DNA of 64,000 nt from Exiguobacterium acetylicum (GTDB lineage: Bacteria > Bacillota > Bacilli > Exiguobacteriales > Exiguobacteriaceae). The stretch is taken from assembly GCF_019890935.1 (NCBI RefSeq), contig NZ_CP082333.1, positions 1,638,001 to 1,702,000 on the forward strand, in the 5' to 3' direction. The notes beneath the pieces were generated by a model. It made no database searches. It saw nothing but the letters and a program-made list of their open reading frames with translations, and had not been told where the DNA came from. This document shows positions 7,966 through 15,565 of this stretch, piece by piece. A program made the position numbers and the translations under genes. How positions within the stretch are numbered: position 1 is the first letter of the stretch; every line of letters begins with the position of its first letter.

Positions 7966-8940
7966 TTAGCGTTCGATTTGTTCCCGTACTTGACGGCGGA
8001 ACGTCTGAATGTCGTAAGCCGGTTCACTTGGACTGAACTCGATTCCGTCAATCAGACGCGCGTTTGATGACGCATCCGGGAACTCGATCCGTGTCAGCCA
8101 TTCAAGCGTCGTCTCTTCATGGCGTCTTGGGAAGGCTTGCTCGAGTTGAGAGGCAATCTTCAGAAACGGATGATGACTATGCCGCTTTGGCACATGCGCC
8201 CGTGCCGGCTTGGAGTGCTTGACGGTTTGCTCTCTTTCGATGGCTATGACTTTCCGCTTCCGGATGACATAAAGTGTAACTGCAACTAAGATGACAGTCA
8301 GAAGCGTCGTCGCAATCCAAATCCAATCCGGTGTTCCTGCCTGGACCGTTGCTTGCTTCACTTCTTTGACGCCTTTAATGTTTTCAAGTCCCATTGCCCG
8401 GTTCGTCATCGTGTCCGCTTCCCGACCAAGTGGCTCCGTCCAAAGGAACAACGAACCAAATGCTTCAAATAGTGGACGAATCGCACTCGTGACGGATCCG
8501 ATGAGCGCTTCTTTCGTAAGCCGGAAGACGACAGCGATGATCAACCCCGCGCTAAGTACGAGCGCGACCGTCGGGAAGATACGCCGCCATTCTGTCATGT
8601 ACGTGACGACGAATGGATACGCGACGACGAAGAGCAGAAGTAAAAAGGCGCCAATCGGTGGTGTCACTCCCGGGAACAATACCATTACGACGCCGATGAC
8701 CATCGCACTCGTAGCGTATCGCCACGCCGAATCGACCGTATCAAGAAACGCGGACCAGGCGACGAAGACGAGCGCTAAGACGCTAGCTACGGGAGAGAGG
8801 AAATATAAGGATCCCGCTACGAGTAGCTGTAATCCGATGCGAAGCGAACGATGTGGGACGAAGGCAAGTGCCGGAAGAGCGACCGCGAGATAGAACGGAA
8901 CCGGTAATAGACTCGCAAGGAATATCCACCAGAGAATCAT
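7966..8940 (-). CDS. TgpA-like membrane protein with DUF4129 tail, no transglutaminase domain
   Basis: The 324-residue protein has about seven membrane helices in residues 1-155, an extracytoplasmic stretch (about 165-205), one more helix (about 207-226) and a cytoplasmic tail with 'LEQAFPRRHEETTLEWLTRIEF', which looks like DUF4129. TgpA-type proteins have the same order but with a transglutaminase-like domain of about 250-300 residues in place of the short stretch. Its ATG overlaps the stop of the DUF58 gene (ATGA), and MoxR lies upstream: the classic MoxR-DUF58-TgpA module. An envelope or surface maturation role is inferred. Confidence 0.65.
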   Translation of the reverse strand: MILWWIFLASLLPVPFYLAVALPALAFVPHRSLRIGLQLLVAGSLYFLSPVASVLALVFVAWSAFLDTVDSAWRYATSAMVIGVVMVLFPGVTPPIGAFLLLLFVVAYPFVVTYMTEWRRIFPTVALVLSAGLIIAVVFRLTKEALIGSVTSAIRPLFEAFGSLFLWTEPLGREADTMTNRAMGLENIKGVKEVKQATVQAGTPDWIWIATTLLTVILVAVTLYVIRKRKVIAIEREQTVKHSKPARAHVPKRHSHHPFLKIASQLEQAFPRRHEETTLEWLTRIEFPDASSNARLIDGIEFSPSEPAYDIQTFRRQVREQIER

Positions 8941-9983
8941 GCGCTCACTCCTTTCTGCCGGTGACCGAGATGGATCTCCGCCGTCGTCGACGGTACACTA
9001 CGTTGCAATCGCTTCGTGAAGTACCGGCGTTCGAGCGGTAGATCGTATTCGGAAATCCGAGCAAGGCATTCCATCGTCCGTAGGAATTGATGTTTTCCCG
9101 TCCCAGACGGAACATGATACCACTGCCCGGATCGGTTGACCATCGAAATCCAGAGGCTGTAGGAAGCCCCTTGTTTCTCGAGTTCACGGATGATCGTCGC
9201 GGCACGCGATAACAGTTTCTCGAAGTCCGCGCGGAGGGCGAGTCCGTCTGCGGACAAGCCATCAACGATGACGGCATAATCATGGTTACGTTTCCGGTCA
9301 TATTGATACGAGTACAGCTCATTCGTCTTCGCATAAGCGGACCAGTAGATCGACTTCGCATCTCCGGAGTAAGGAACGACGGAGTGGAAACTCGAGCGAT
9401 CGGTGAACGGACTCGAGCGATCAATCGTCTCACCGGGAATCATCCGCTCATTCCACTCGACCGACGCTGGTGCAAAGTCAGGGAAGACATGACCCAGCTC
9501 TTGGATATCAAGCGTCACATAGATTGTGATCAAATGAAACGGATCCGAGATCATGACGTCAAACGACTGAATGCGAATCGTTCCCCGGTGAGCAGCAATG
9601 ACATCGATTGAAAATGGCACAATCGTCTGTTTGCTGACATATAAGTGTTGACGCCAAAATTGACTACTCGCATCAGGAAGCTTGATCTGATCCCCGAGCA
9701 ACCCAGAGATCGTGATGCGACCGAGTGGTAACTTCGTTGGGTTCGATAACTCGAACGGTATCTGGATCGTTTCCTCTCGAAAAGCGCGAACGGTCTCAAG
9801 GAGGCGGACGCGAAGCCGCTTCGCAACGTATTCGAGATAATACGGCATCACCCAGCCATATAATGTATAGGCGAGTAGTAAAGCCGCGATCCAGACAGGA
9901 CCATAGAGCCCGACGATGACGCCACTTGCACCTGTCATCGTAAGAATGATGAGGTTAAAGCCTTTTGGTATGATCAATTGCAT
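8937..9983 (-). CDS. DUF58 domain protein
   Basis: A protein of 348 residues with two N-terminal membrane helices (about 8-45), a beta-rich domain and the DUF58 core 'YSGDAKSIYWSAYAKTNELY' followed by a von Willebrand-A-like half ('DYAVIVDGLSADG ... ISMVNRSGQWYHVP'). DUF58 proteins work with MoxR ATPases, probably as the MIDAS-type client or adaptor. The ATG lies 3 bases after the MoxR stop, with GAGGTG as binding site, and its own stop overlaps the next start. Confidence 0.8.
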   Translation of the reverse strand: MQLIIPKGFNLIILTMTGASGVIVGLYGPVWIAALLLAYTLYGWVMPYYLEYVAKRLRVRLLETVRAFREETIQIPFELSNPTKLPLGRITISGLLGDQIKLPDASSQFWRQHLYVSKQTIVPFSIDVIAAHRGTIRIQSFDVMISDPFHLITIYVTLDIQELGHVFPDFAPASVEWNERMIPGETIDRSSPFTDRSSFHSVVPYSGDAKSIYWSAYAKTNELYSYQYDRKRNHDYAVIVDGLSADGLALRADFEKLLSRAATIIRELEKQGASYSLWISMVNRSGQWYHVPSGTGKHQFLRTMECLARISEYDLPLERRYFTKRLQRSVPSTTAEIHLGHRQKGVSA

Positions 9984-9985
9984 GA

Positions 9986-10894
9986 TTACACCTCAGTCGG
10001 AACAGTGAGTGAATCGAGAACCTGCTCGACGAGACGTTCGTTCGATAGCTTCAGCGTCGCTTCGAGCGTCAAGACGAGACGGTGGGCAAGCAATGGCGGT
10101 GCCAAGTGCTTGACGTCCTCTGGTGTGACGTACGTCCGCTCCTGCATCCAGGCCCGTGCTTTTGCTGCTTTTAAGAGTGCGAGCGTCGCTCGTGGACTCG
10201 GTCCGATCTCAACGTCACGATGGGCGCGGAGTGCGTCACAGACGTCAAGTAAGTAGTTTTCGACGCTATCGTCGATCGAGACGGCGGTGACTTCCTCTTT
10301 CCAGTCATTGAGTTGTTCGAGCGGAATCTGTAATTCGGCTGCTGTTAAGTGTGCTCCACGTAATAATGCTTTTTCTGCTTGACGTGTTAGCGGAGCGAAC
10401 GACAACTTGAACAAGAAACGGTCGAGTTGGGCATGCGGCAGTGGGAATGTGCCGTGTCCATCAAACGGATTTTGTGTCGCGATGACAAGAAAGTGTTGCG
10501 GTAACGTATAAGACGTATCCCCGATTGTCACTTGTCCTTCCGCCATTGCCTCGAGCAATGCTGATTGTGTTCGTGGCGTCGTCCGGTTAATTTCATCGAC
10601 GAGGACGATATTCGCGAACAGCGGACCAAACCGTTGTTCAAACGATCCTGTCAGCGGGTTGAACAGTTCCATCCCAAGCAGATCGGTCGGTAACGTATCC
10701 GCTGTACATTGAATACGTGAGAACTTCGCTTCGAGTGTCTGCGCCAGTGCTTTTGCTAGTGTCGTCTTACCAGTCCCCGGACGGTCTTCGAGCAACACAT
10801 GGCCTTCCGCGAGCAAGCCCATCAATAAATGATCAATCACATCGTCCTGACCAAGAACAGATTGTTTGAGTGATGTACGTAACGTTTGAAACAT
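9986..10894 (-). CDS. MoxR family AAA+ ATPase
   Basis: The 302-residue ATPase has Walker A 'EDRPGTGKT' (36-44), Walker B 'VLVDEINRT', sensor 1 'IATQNPFDGHGTFPLPHAQLDRF' and a C-terminal lid ('GPSPRATLALLKAAKARAWM'). MoxR proteins are chaperone-like ATPases that activate or insert cofactors into VWA-containing partners. The start is ATG 10894 with AAAGGGGGA before it; the frame is open for 43 more codons upstream but without a binding site. It is the first gene of the MoxR-DUF58-membrane protein operon. Confidence 0.9.
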   Translation of the reverse strand: MFQTLRTSLKQSVLGQDDVIDHLLMGLLAEGHVLLEDRPGTGKTTLAKALAQTLEAKFSRIQCTADTLPTDLLGMELFNPLTGSFEQRFGPLFANIVLVDEINRTTPRTQSALLEAMAEGQVTIGDTSYTLPQHFLVIATQNPFDGHGTFPLPHAQLDRFLFKLSFAPLTRQAEKALLRGAHLTAAELQIPLEQLNDWKEEVTAVSIDDSVENYLLDVCDALRAHRDVEIGPSPRATLALLKAAKARAWMQERTYVTPEDVKHLAPPLLAHRLVLTLEATLKLSNERLVEQVLDSLTVPTEV

Positions 10895-11119
10895 AGATGA
10901 TTCCCCCTTTAAGATGCATCGTATTTCTAAAGTGTACGAAAATTCAGAAAAAACCGCTAGTGATTTTCCAGGAATCACGCATAAAGAAATACGTCTATCT
11001 TTTATACTACCAGTTTCATCCAAAAGTTTCGTGAAATATCAAAAAATTTAAAGAAGGATTAGTGAAGTCACTTAGCGAATAAAATATATAAGGTTGTTAA
11101 GAGAAGGGGGAATGGACTC

Positions 11120-11347
11120 ATGAAACACCATACTACGGAATCCGCTACTACTCCAATCAATCGACATGACATCGCCCATAGTCCGCTCGATGATTACCAA
11201 CGTATCGTCGCTGGAGGACCCCCGAATCGCCGAGCCTTTGCCGCGATTCGTCGGCTCCCATTCGGATTACGTTTGCTGACGTATACGATCGGTTCCTTAT
11301 TCACAGCAGGCATCATCGCTGGACTCGTCATCAGTTTACTGGGTTAA
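11120..11347 (+). CDS. Small single-pass membrane protein
   Basis: The product has 75 residues: a hydrophilic N-terminal half with 'HSPLDDYQRIVAGGPPNRRAFA' and one C-terminal transmembrane helix (about 52-74). GAAGGGGG lies 9 bases before the ATG. It is divergent from moxR. I do not recognise it; the tail-anchored layout suggests a membrane-bound adaptor. Confidence 0.6.
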   Translation: MKHHTTESATTPINRHDIAHSPLDDYQRIVAGGPPNRRAFAAIRRLPFGLRLLTYTIGSLFTAGIIAGLVISLLG

Positions 11348-11377
11348 AAAAGACTCCCTCAGCGTACCGAGGGAGTC
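11345..11377 (-). terminator. Intrinsic terminator of the satD operon
   Basis: Stem GACTCCCTC / GAGGGAGTC followed on the minus strand by TTTTTT. It lies between convergent genes, directly after the stop of the DUF3006 gene at 11381. Confidence 0.8.
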
Positions 11378-11380
11378 CCA

Positions 11381-11596
11381 TCATTCTTCAAAGAGGTCAT
11401 CCATCAATGCGGTGATCTCTTTTTTACGTGCGTTCGTCTCGTCGCGTAAGATCCGAATCGAGCGTCCGGTCCAGTCAAGTCGGTCGCCGATCGTTGCCTG
11501 GCGCGGCAAACGACTTTTCGGTAATGTGATCGTCTCACGGTCGTCGGTTTCGCAAATCGCTAGATCGTCTTCAAAATCAGCTAGGGTCAATCGCAT
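11381..11596 (-). CDS. DUF3006 domain protein
   Basis: The protein has 71 residues starting MRLTLADFEDDLAIC. The sequence 'ETITLPKSRLPRQATIGDRLDWTG' and an acid/basic tail match DUF3006, small proteins often encoded next to ComEC-like metallo-hydrolases. The start is ATG 11596 with GGAGGTG 7 bases before it. It is the last gene of a five-gene minus-strand operon led by satD. The beta-barrel-like fold may bind the neighbour hydrolase or its substrate; this is inference. Confidence 0.8.
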   Translation of the reverse strand: MRLTLADFEDDLAICETDDRETITLPKSRLPRQATIGDRLDWTGRSIRILRDETNARKKEITALMDDLFEE

Positions 11597-11617
11597 CTGA
11601 TGCACCTCCACGTCTCG

Positions 11618-12481
11618 TTATTCCGGTCGTAAATCGGTCCGGTTCGATTCCTTGATACCGTCACCGGTCGAGATATACTGAATCGTTCCACTTTGATCGG
11701 TTCGGTCAATCGTGATCTGTTCTGCTTTCAGTTCCTGTAAGACGGAGGGACGCGGGTGACGGTAAGCATTATCCTTTCCGGCTGAGATCAACGCTCGCTT
11801 CGGATCAACGGCTTGCAGGAAGGGCAGGGAGGACGATGTGTCTGCTCCGTGATGCCCAAGCTTCAAGACATCGGCGCTAAGATCGGCATTTGACTCAAGC
11901 AATTGTCGTTCCGTCCGGATCGGTGCGTCGCCCATGAAGAGGAACCGATCCTGTCCATGTTCGACCCGCAGGACGGCACTCCAACTGTTAAGATCCTGTG
12001 TCCCGTCCGTTAGGGGTGCAAGGAACGTAAAGCGTGCGGCTTCACTCGGTATCTTAAGACCCGCCTTGACCGACTTGATCGTCACTCCTTCGCGTTTGAC
12101 GGCTAGAAGGAAATCGCGGTACGTCTCCGTCGTATGCGTGACACGCGGGGCATAGACGCTGTCGACTGGAAAGGCATCGAGGACGGTATCGAGTCCACCG
12201 ATATGATCGGCGTCCGGATGTGTCGCGATGATCGCTGTTAAGCGTTTAACTCCCAATTCTTGCAGGTAGCGGACGACATCCTCGCCTTTACCGTTATTCC
12301 CACCGTCAATCAAGATCGCGTCTTCCTTCGTCCGGATGAACGTGCTATCTCCTTGACCGACGTCAAAACCATAGACCTCCATCTGTCCTGCCGTTGGGGC
12401 AGGGGGCTCTTCATCCCGGGTCGTGTAGAAGATGACGATCAGGCAGAGTGCTAACAGAATCGTTGAGCCCCATTTCAGCAT
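11618..12481 (-). CDS. ComEC/Rec2-type metallo-beta-lactamase fold hydrolase
   Basis: The 287-residue protein has an N-terminal signal anchor (about 3-21), then an MBL fold with 'FDVGQGDSTFI', 'ILIDGGNNGKG', the metal site 'THPDADHIGG' and 'LKLGHHGADTSSS'. This is the soluble module of the competence protein ComEC. Stand-alone forms are predicted extracytoplasmic hydrolases, perhaps nucleases or phosphodiesterases. Its ATG overlaps the end of the histidine phosphatase-like gene, and DUF3006 follows 21 bases on. Confidence 0.85.
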   Translation of the reverse strand: MLKWGSTILLALCLIVIFYTTRDEEPPAPTAGQMEVYGFDVGQGDSTFIRTKEDAILIDGGNNGKGEDVVRYLQELGVKRLTAIIATHPDADHIGGLDTVLDAFPVDSVYAPRVTHTTETYRDFLLAVKREGVTIKSVKAGLKIPSEAARFTFLAPLTDGTQDLNSWSAVLRVEHGQDRFLFMGDAPIRTERQLLESNADLSADVLKLGHHGADTSSSLPFLQAVDPKRALISAGKDNAYRHPRPSVLQELKAEQITIDRTDQSGTIQYISTGDGIKESNRTDLRPE

Positions 12482-13026
12482 GTCGGTTCCTCTTTCTCGA
12501 ACAGATAGAGCATACCGTTGCGCGGATGACCGAACCGGGGTCCACGATAACCGCGACGCTTCAAGGCAGCCCGCATCAGAATCATCATGCCGCCGTGCCC
12601 AACAAGTAAGACCCGTTCGTCATCCTCGAACATCAATTGATTCAACAGGACCTCGATCCGTTCATTCGCATCCTTGATTTCCGCTTGAATCCGTTTGCTG
12701 AACGGGGCTGCCAGTCGACCGAGGACCGCCCAGCCAAGAAACGGTAACCGGAGATTCGAGCGAATCGTCGGGAACGGTACTTCCCGCAGTAAATCCGTCA
12801 CGATGATCTCTTGATCGTAGACGCTCTTCGCCGTCTGGACAGCGCGTGGCATGCTACTGGCATAACAGACCGTCCAGTCGATCTGACCGAGCTCGACCGG
12901 TTGAATATCGATGTCTGACGTATCATAGCGTTCAATCCATTTTTCAATATCGCTGGCGCTGATCCAGCCTTTCGTCGGGTATCCTTCCGTCACCCGGTGA
13001 TGTCTCACTAATCCAATTTGTTTCAT
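12475..13026 (-). CDS. Histidine phosphatase family protein
   Basis: The product begins MKQIGLVRHHRVTEGYP. It has the RHG-type motif as LVRHH, where the usual third residue Gly is His, 'CYASSMPRAVQTAKSV' (second Arg) and 'VLLVGHGGMM' (second catalytic His). It belongs to the phosphoglycerate mutase-like phosphatases, with unknown substrate. The frame is open 13 codons further up to ATG 13065, right after the previous stop. Neither start has a clear ribosome binding site, so translation may depend on coupling to the DUF3307 gene. The family start argues for 13026. Confidence 0.75.
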   Translation of the reverse strand: MKQIGLVRHHRVTEGYPTKGWISASDIEKWIERYDTSDIDIQPVELGQIDWTVCYASSMPRAVQTAKSVYDQEIIVTDLLREVPFPTIRSNLRLPFLGWAVLGRLAAPFSKRIQAEIKDANERIEVLLNQLMFEDDERVLLVGHGGMMILMRAALKRRGYRGPRFGHPRNGMLYLFEKEEPTC

Positions 13027-13072
13027 ACTTCGTGCGACGGTCCAAACCGTCTCCCTCACTTTCATTCATCGT

Positions 13073-13867
13073 TTAGAATGCGACGCGAATCGCCAGTCCA
13101 CATAAAATCGCACCTAAGATACTGAGCAAACTCCCGATGATGTAATATTCCGCAAAGCGGCGATCTTCAAACTGTTTAAAACGAGCCAGCGCCTTCAAAG
13201 CAATGATGAAGCCGATGGCTCCGGTTGCGTTCGTGACGACGAGCAGGGTGATGATCGCCCGTTCGACGAGACCGATATAACGCCCGATCCCATTCAATTC
13301 CGTCGTATAACTGCGGGCAGAATCTTCGACTTCATGTGTGACAGTCCGCGAAACGCCGTCGAGTTGCTCCTTACGTGTCACTTTCCGCTCGAAATGCGCT
13401 TCGATCAAGCGTGGAGCGAATGGTGCGAGCATCAAAGCAATCCCGTGACCGAGTAACTCCGTCGTCACTAAACTAAAACATAGAATCCACAGAATTTGTT
13501 CCGGTCGCGAGAACGACAACGACCAATCGATCGGAACAAACACCCATGTCAAGGCAATGATGGCAGCGATATGTAACGCTTGATCGATCCAGTACGCCGC
13601 TGCTTGCTTGACGCGACGCTTGAGCGGGGAGGCATCGAGTAGGCCGTGAAACACGAGAATGCTCCCTCCAAGCCATCCGGCGATGTCGAGGGTCAACTGT
13701 CCTCGGATGACGAAGAACGCAAGGACAAGTAGCATCAGAGCCACATGGACGGCAAGATGTTGGACCAAGATGCGTCGGTGTCGATGTTTCAGTTGCGCCA
13801 TCCGTCTCGTCTGTAATGGAAAATCAGCAAGTAGGTGGACAAGGATAAGGCTAAGTAAGACAGTCAC
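13073..13867 (-). CDS. DUF3307 multi-pass membrane protein
   Basis: The 264-residue membrane protein starts 'MTVLLSLILVHLLADFPLQTRRMAQLK', the DUF3307 signature (HLLADFxLQ). It has about six hydrophobic segments, with a polar stretch (about 155-195) in the middle. Function is unknown, but DUF3307 and SatD genes are commonly adjacent in Bacillota. The start is GTG overlapping the satD stop (GTGA). Confidence 0.8.
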   Translation of the reverse strand: MTVLLSLILVHLLADFPLQTRRMAQLKHRHRRILVQHLAVHVALMLLVLAFFVIRGQLTLDIAGWLGGSILVFHGLLDASPLKRRVKQAAAYWIDQALHIAAIIALTWVFVPIDWSLSFSRPEQILWILCFSLVTTELLGHGIALMLAPFAPRLIEAHFERKVTRKEQLDGVSRTVTHEVEDSARSYTTELNGIGRYIGLVERAIITLLVVTNATGAIGFIIALKALARFKQFEDRRFAEYYIIGSLLSILGAILCGLAIRVAF

Positions 13868-14511
13868 CGAATCGCCTCCCAGACTTGGAATTGCTCCAGT
13901 GCCTGTGCCAAGGCAGCTTCAAGTCGCTTGCGTTGCTTACGCTGCGAGCGAGAGACGAGTTTTGCGACATTCGCGCGGGCATCTTGTTCCTTAAAGCCCA
14001 TCTTTAGACCAATCTCTTCATACGTATCATCCGGATATTGATCCATCAACCGGTGCAGTTCAATCTGACGGTCCGTCTTTCCAAAATACGCCGGATAAAG
14101 CATCTCGAGATAGCCATTTAGCAGGGCGGTCGGTAAGTAGGGCGGTCCAGCAAAGGCGATCCGTGACGGAAGTGTCTTCGCGTGTTCCTGTGCTTCAAAG
14201 GCATGAATAATCGCACTACCGTTAGCTTCTTCGGCTTGTGTCGTTGAAATCGTCTCATATTGACCAAATCCGATCCCGATGTAACCCGGCAATTCTTGAT
14301 TCAATAAGTGCAGCATGACCGGATAACTAACCGGATAATCCGCAAATACCGCTAGTAAGCTATCACCAGATTTGATTTGGAACGGAACGATACTCGTAGG
14401 AAATGCCGTATTCAGATCGTTCGCGAGTTCTCGGAGCGCTTGAAGTAATGCTTCTTTGCTCGGATAATCGCGGGAGCCTTTGACATCAAACGACAAGGCA
14501 ACAGCTTGCAT
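13864..14511 (-). CDS. satD: SatD family protein
   Basis: The 215-residue protein begins 'MQAVALSFDVKGSRDYPSKE', close to the DxxxSR start of the SatD family, and has 'QIKSGDSLLAVFAD' and 'GIGFGQYET'. Its C-terminal 60 residues ('YEEIGLKMGFKEQDARANVAKLVSRSQRK') look like a helix-turn-helix. SatD is named from the secretion and acid tolerance locus of Streptococcus mutans; its activity is unknown. It leads a five-gene operon and is preceded by three spaced palindromes that this domain could bind. AGGAGG lies 7 bases before the ATG. Confidence 0.75.
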   Translation of the reverse strand: MQAVALSFDVKGSRDYPSKEALLQALRELANDLNTAFPTSIVPFQIKSGDSLLAVFADYPVSYPVMLHLLNQELPGYIGIGFGQYETISTTQAEEANGSAIIHAFEAQEHAKTLPSRIAFAGPPYLPTALLNGYLEMLYPAYFGKTDRQIELHRLMDQYPDDTYEEIGLKMGFKEQDARANVAKLVSRSQRKQRKRLEAALAQALEQFQVWEAIR

Positions 14512-14531
14512 GACGATTCCTCCTGTTTATT

Positions 14532-14611
14532 TGTTGCCACAATCATGGAAACATTTTATTTGTTACCGATAAAAAGGTAACATTCACGATGTTACTGTTA
14601 TTAGAGTAACA
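14532..14611. repeat. Three tandem 22-bp operator-like palindromes at 29-bp pitch
   Basis: Three units share the form TGTTRCY-N8-RGWAACA. Unit 1 is 14532-14553 (TGTTGCC/GGAAACA), unit 2 is 14561-14582 (TGTTACC/GGTAACA) and unit 3 is 14590-14611 (TGTTACT/AGTAACA). Linkers are exactly 7 bases, so the centres are 29 bp apart. Units 2 and 3 are perfect inverted repeats; unit 1 is degenerate. They fill the upstream region of satD. Confidence 0.75.
14553..14580 (-). promoter_or_regulatory. Candidate satD promoter inside the palindrome array
   Basis: On the minus strand TTACCT (14580-14575), a 16-base spacer and TAAAAT (14558-14553). Unit 2 covers the -35 and spacer, and unit 1 covers the start point, as expected for repression. 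Confidence 0.45.
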
Positions 14612-14738
14612 AAGAATGAAGAGGAAGACCAACAGGACGATAGACCGATTTTTAGATGACAGGGGGATGAATGCATCTAGATAAAATATCATTTTTTTAT
14701 TCAAGTTAACATAACATATATTATCAATAGTTATAAGA

Positions 14739-14781
14739 TTTTGTCTCATAATCAAGGTAAACTTAAGATAGTGAGACAAAA
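14739..14781. repeat. 10-bp inverted repeat with 23-base spacer
   Basis: TTTTGTCTCA (14739-14748) and TGAGACAAAA (14772-14781) in the AT-rich space between the Nudix gene and satD. It could be a hairpin in the read-through transcript or an operator. Nothing else was seen in 14612-14781. Confidence 0.45.
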
Positions 14782-14808
14782 CAAAAAAACACGGGATTAG
14801 CCGTGTTT
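14782..14808 (-). terminator. Intrinsic terminator overlapping the Nudix gene end
   Basis: AACACGG / CCGTGTT hairpin followed by seven T on the minus strand; the stop codon of the Nudix gene lies in the loop. Confidence 0.75.
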
Positions 14809-15267
14809 TCGACAATCATACGGACGTGTCCGTTCCAATCGATGAATCAAACGATCCAAGAAAATATGATGGCGGCGTTCGAGTTGCGTGATCCGTTCAA
14901 GTGGCAACCACGCGAAATCAAAGAAATCACCGCAATCCTGACCGTCACCAGCCACACAATGCGTCCAGCGGTTCTCTTGGCATTCGATGTGCGCATGGTA
15001 GAAATACGTGTAATGGACCCGCATTCGCTCTGGGTACCGCATCTCTTCTTCGCCGATATACTGGACGGATGCTAACGAGAGACCACTTTCCTCAAGCGTC
15101 TCACGGACAGCCGCTTCCTTAGCGATTTCAGCATCTTCGATCGTACCTGCGGGGATCTGCCAATCACTCTCAGGAGCCGATTGTGGATGAAAAACAAGTA
15201 GTTCCCATCCGTTAGGTTTTTCCCGAGTGATATAGATTGCTACTTTTTCGCGACGTCTGAATTTCAT
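14797..15267 (-). CDS. Nudix hydrolase
   Basis: The product has 156 residues from MKFRRREKVAIYIT. The Nudix box runs from 'GTIEDAEIAKEAAVRETLEESGL' in the first half (G-x5-E-x7-R-E-x2-E-E-x-G). It hydrolyses a nucleoside diphosphate linked to another group; the substrate cannot be told. ATG 15267 has GGAGAGG 8 bases before it; ATG 15273 is an in-frame alternative too close to that site. It is transcribed alone from a promoter 150 bases upstream, with a structured leader. Confidence 0.85.
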   Translation of the reverse strand: MKFRRREKVAIYITREKPNGWELLVFHPQSAPESDWQIPAGTIEDAEIAKEAAVRETLEESGLSLASVQYIGEEEMRYPERMRVHYTYFYHAHIECQENRWTHCVAGDGQDCGDFFDFAWLPLERITQLERRHHIFLDRLIHRLERTRPYDCRKHG

Positions 15268-15303
15268 CTTCATCACCTCTCCAAGGTCGGCAGATTGCAC
15301 AAC

Positions 15304-15335
15304 AAGCAGCTAAAGGGACGGTCCCGTAGCTGCTT
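15304..15335. repeat. Palindromic hairpin in the Nudix leader
   Basis: AAGCAGCTA (15304-15312) and TAGCTGCTT (15327-15335) flank a second palindrome GGGAC-G-GTCCC. No T run follows on either strand, so it is not a typical terminator. It lies just before the Nudix ribosome binding site. Confidence 0.6.
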
Positions 15336-15419
15336 GATCAATTGACGCTATAAGCAAAGCTGCGGAGACGCGTGACCCGACGCTTGTTCGTGACGAATCG
15401 TGACCTGACTATTTCTTAT

Positions 15420-15448
15420 ATTGTAGCCGTTATTGGTCAGTGTTTCAA
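15420..15448 (-). promoter_or_regulatory. SigA-type promoter of the Nudix gene
   Basis: TTGAAA (15448-15443), 17-base spacer, TACAAT (15425-15420) on the minus strand. This implies a leader of about 145 bases. The rest of 15449-15531 shows no gene. Confidence 0.65.
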
Positions 15449-15531
15449 TTTGTAAACGATATTTATAGCGATAAATCTCAAAATTCGGAGCGTTCGTCTC
15501 AAAATCACCCTCTCCTGCCCCGCTAGATCTA

Positions 15532-15563
15532 AAAAAGCTCCCCCGTTATCCGGAGGAGCCTCG
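15532..15563 (-). terminator. Intrinsic terminator of parE-parC
   Basis: AGGCTCCT-CCG / CGG-GGGAGCT hairpin and TTTTTT on the minus strand, 3 bases after the parC stop. Confidence 0.85.
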
Positions 15564-15565
15564 TC

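Noticed and set aside
8291-8893. 200-codon plus-strand frame inside the TgpA-like gene
   Set aside because: Antisense to a membrane protein with convincing helices and operon context; Ser/Thr/Arg-rich composition is typical of a shadow frame.
10895-11023. N-terminal extension of MoxR
   Set aside because: No binding site; AAAGGGGGA supports ATG 10894, which begins at the family start.
14543-14815. 90-codon minus-strand frame over the satD upstream region
   Set aside because: AT-rich, no binding site, and it covers operator palindromes and a terminator.
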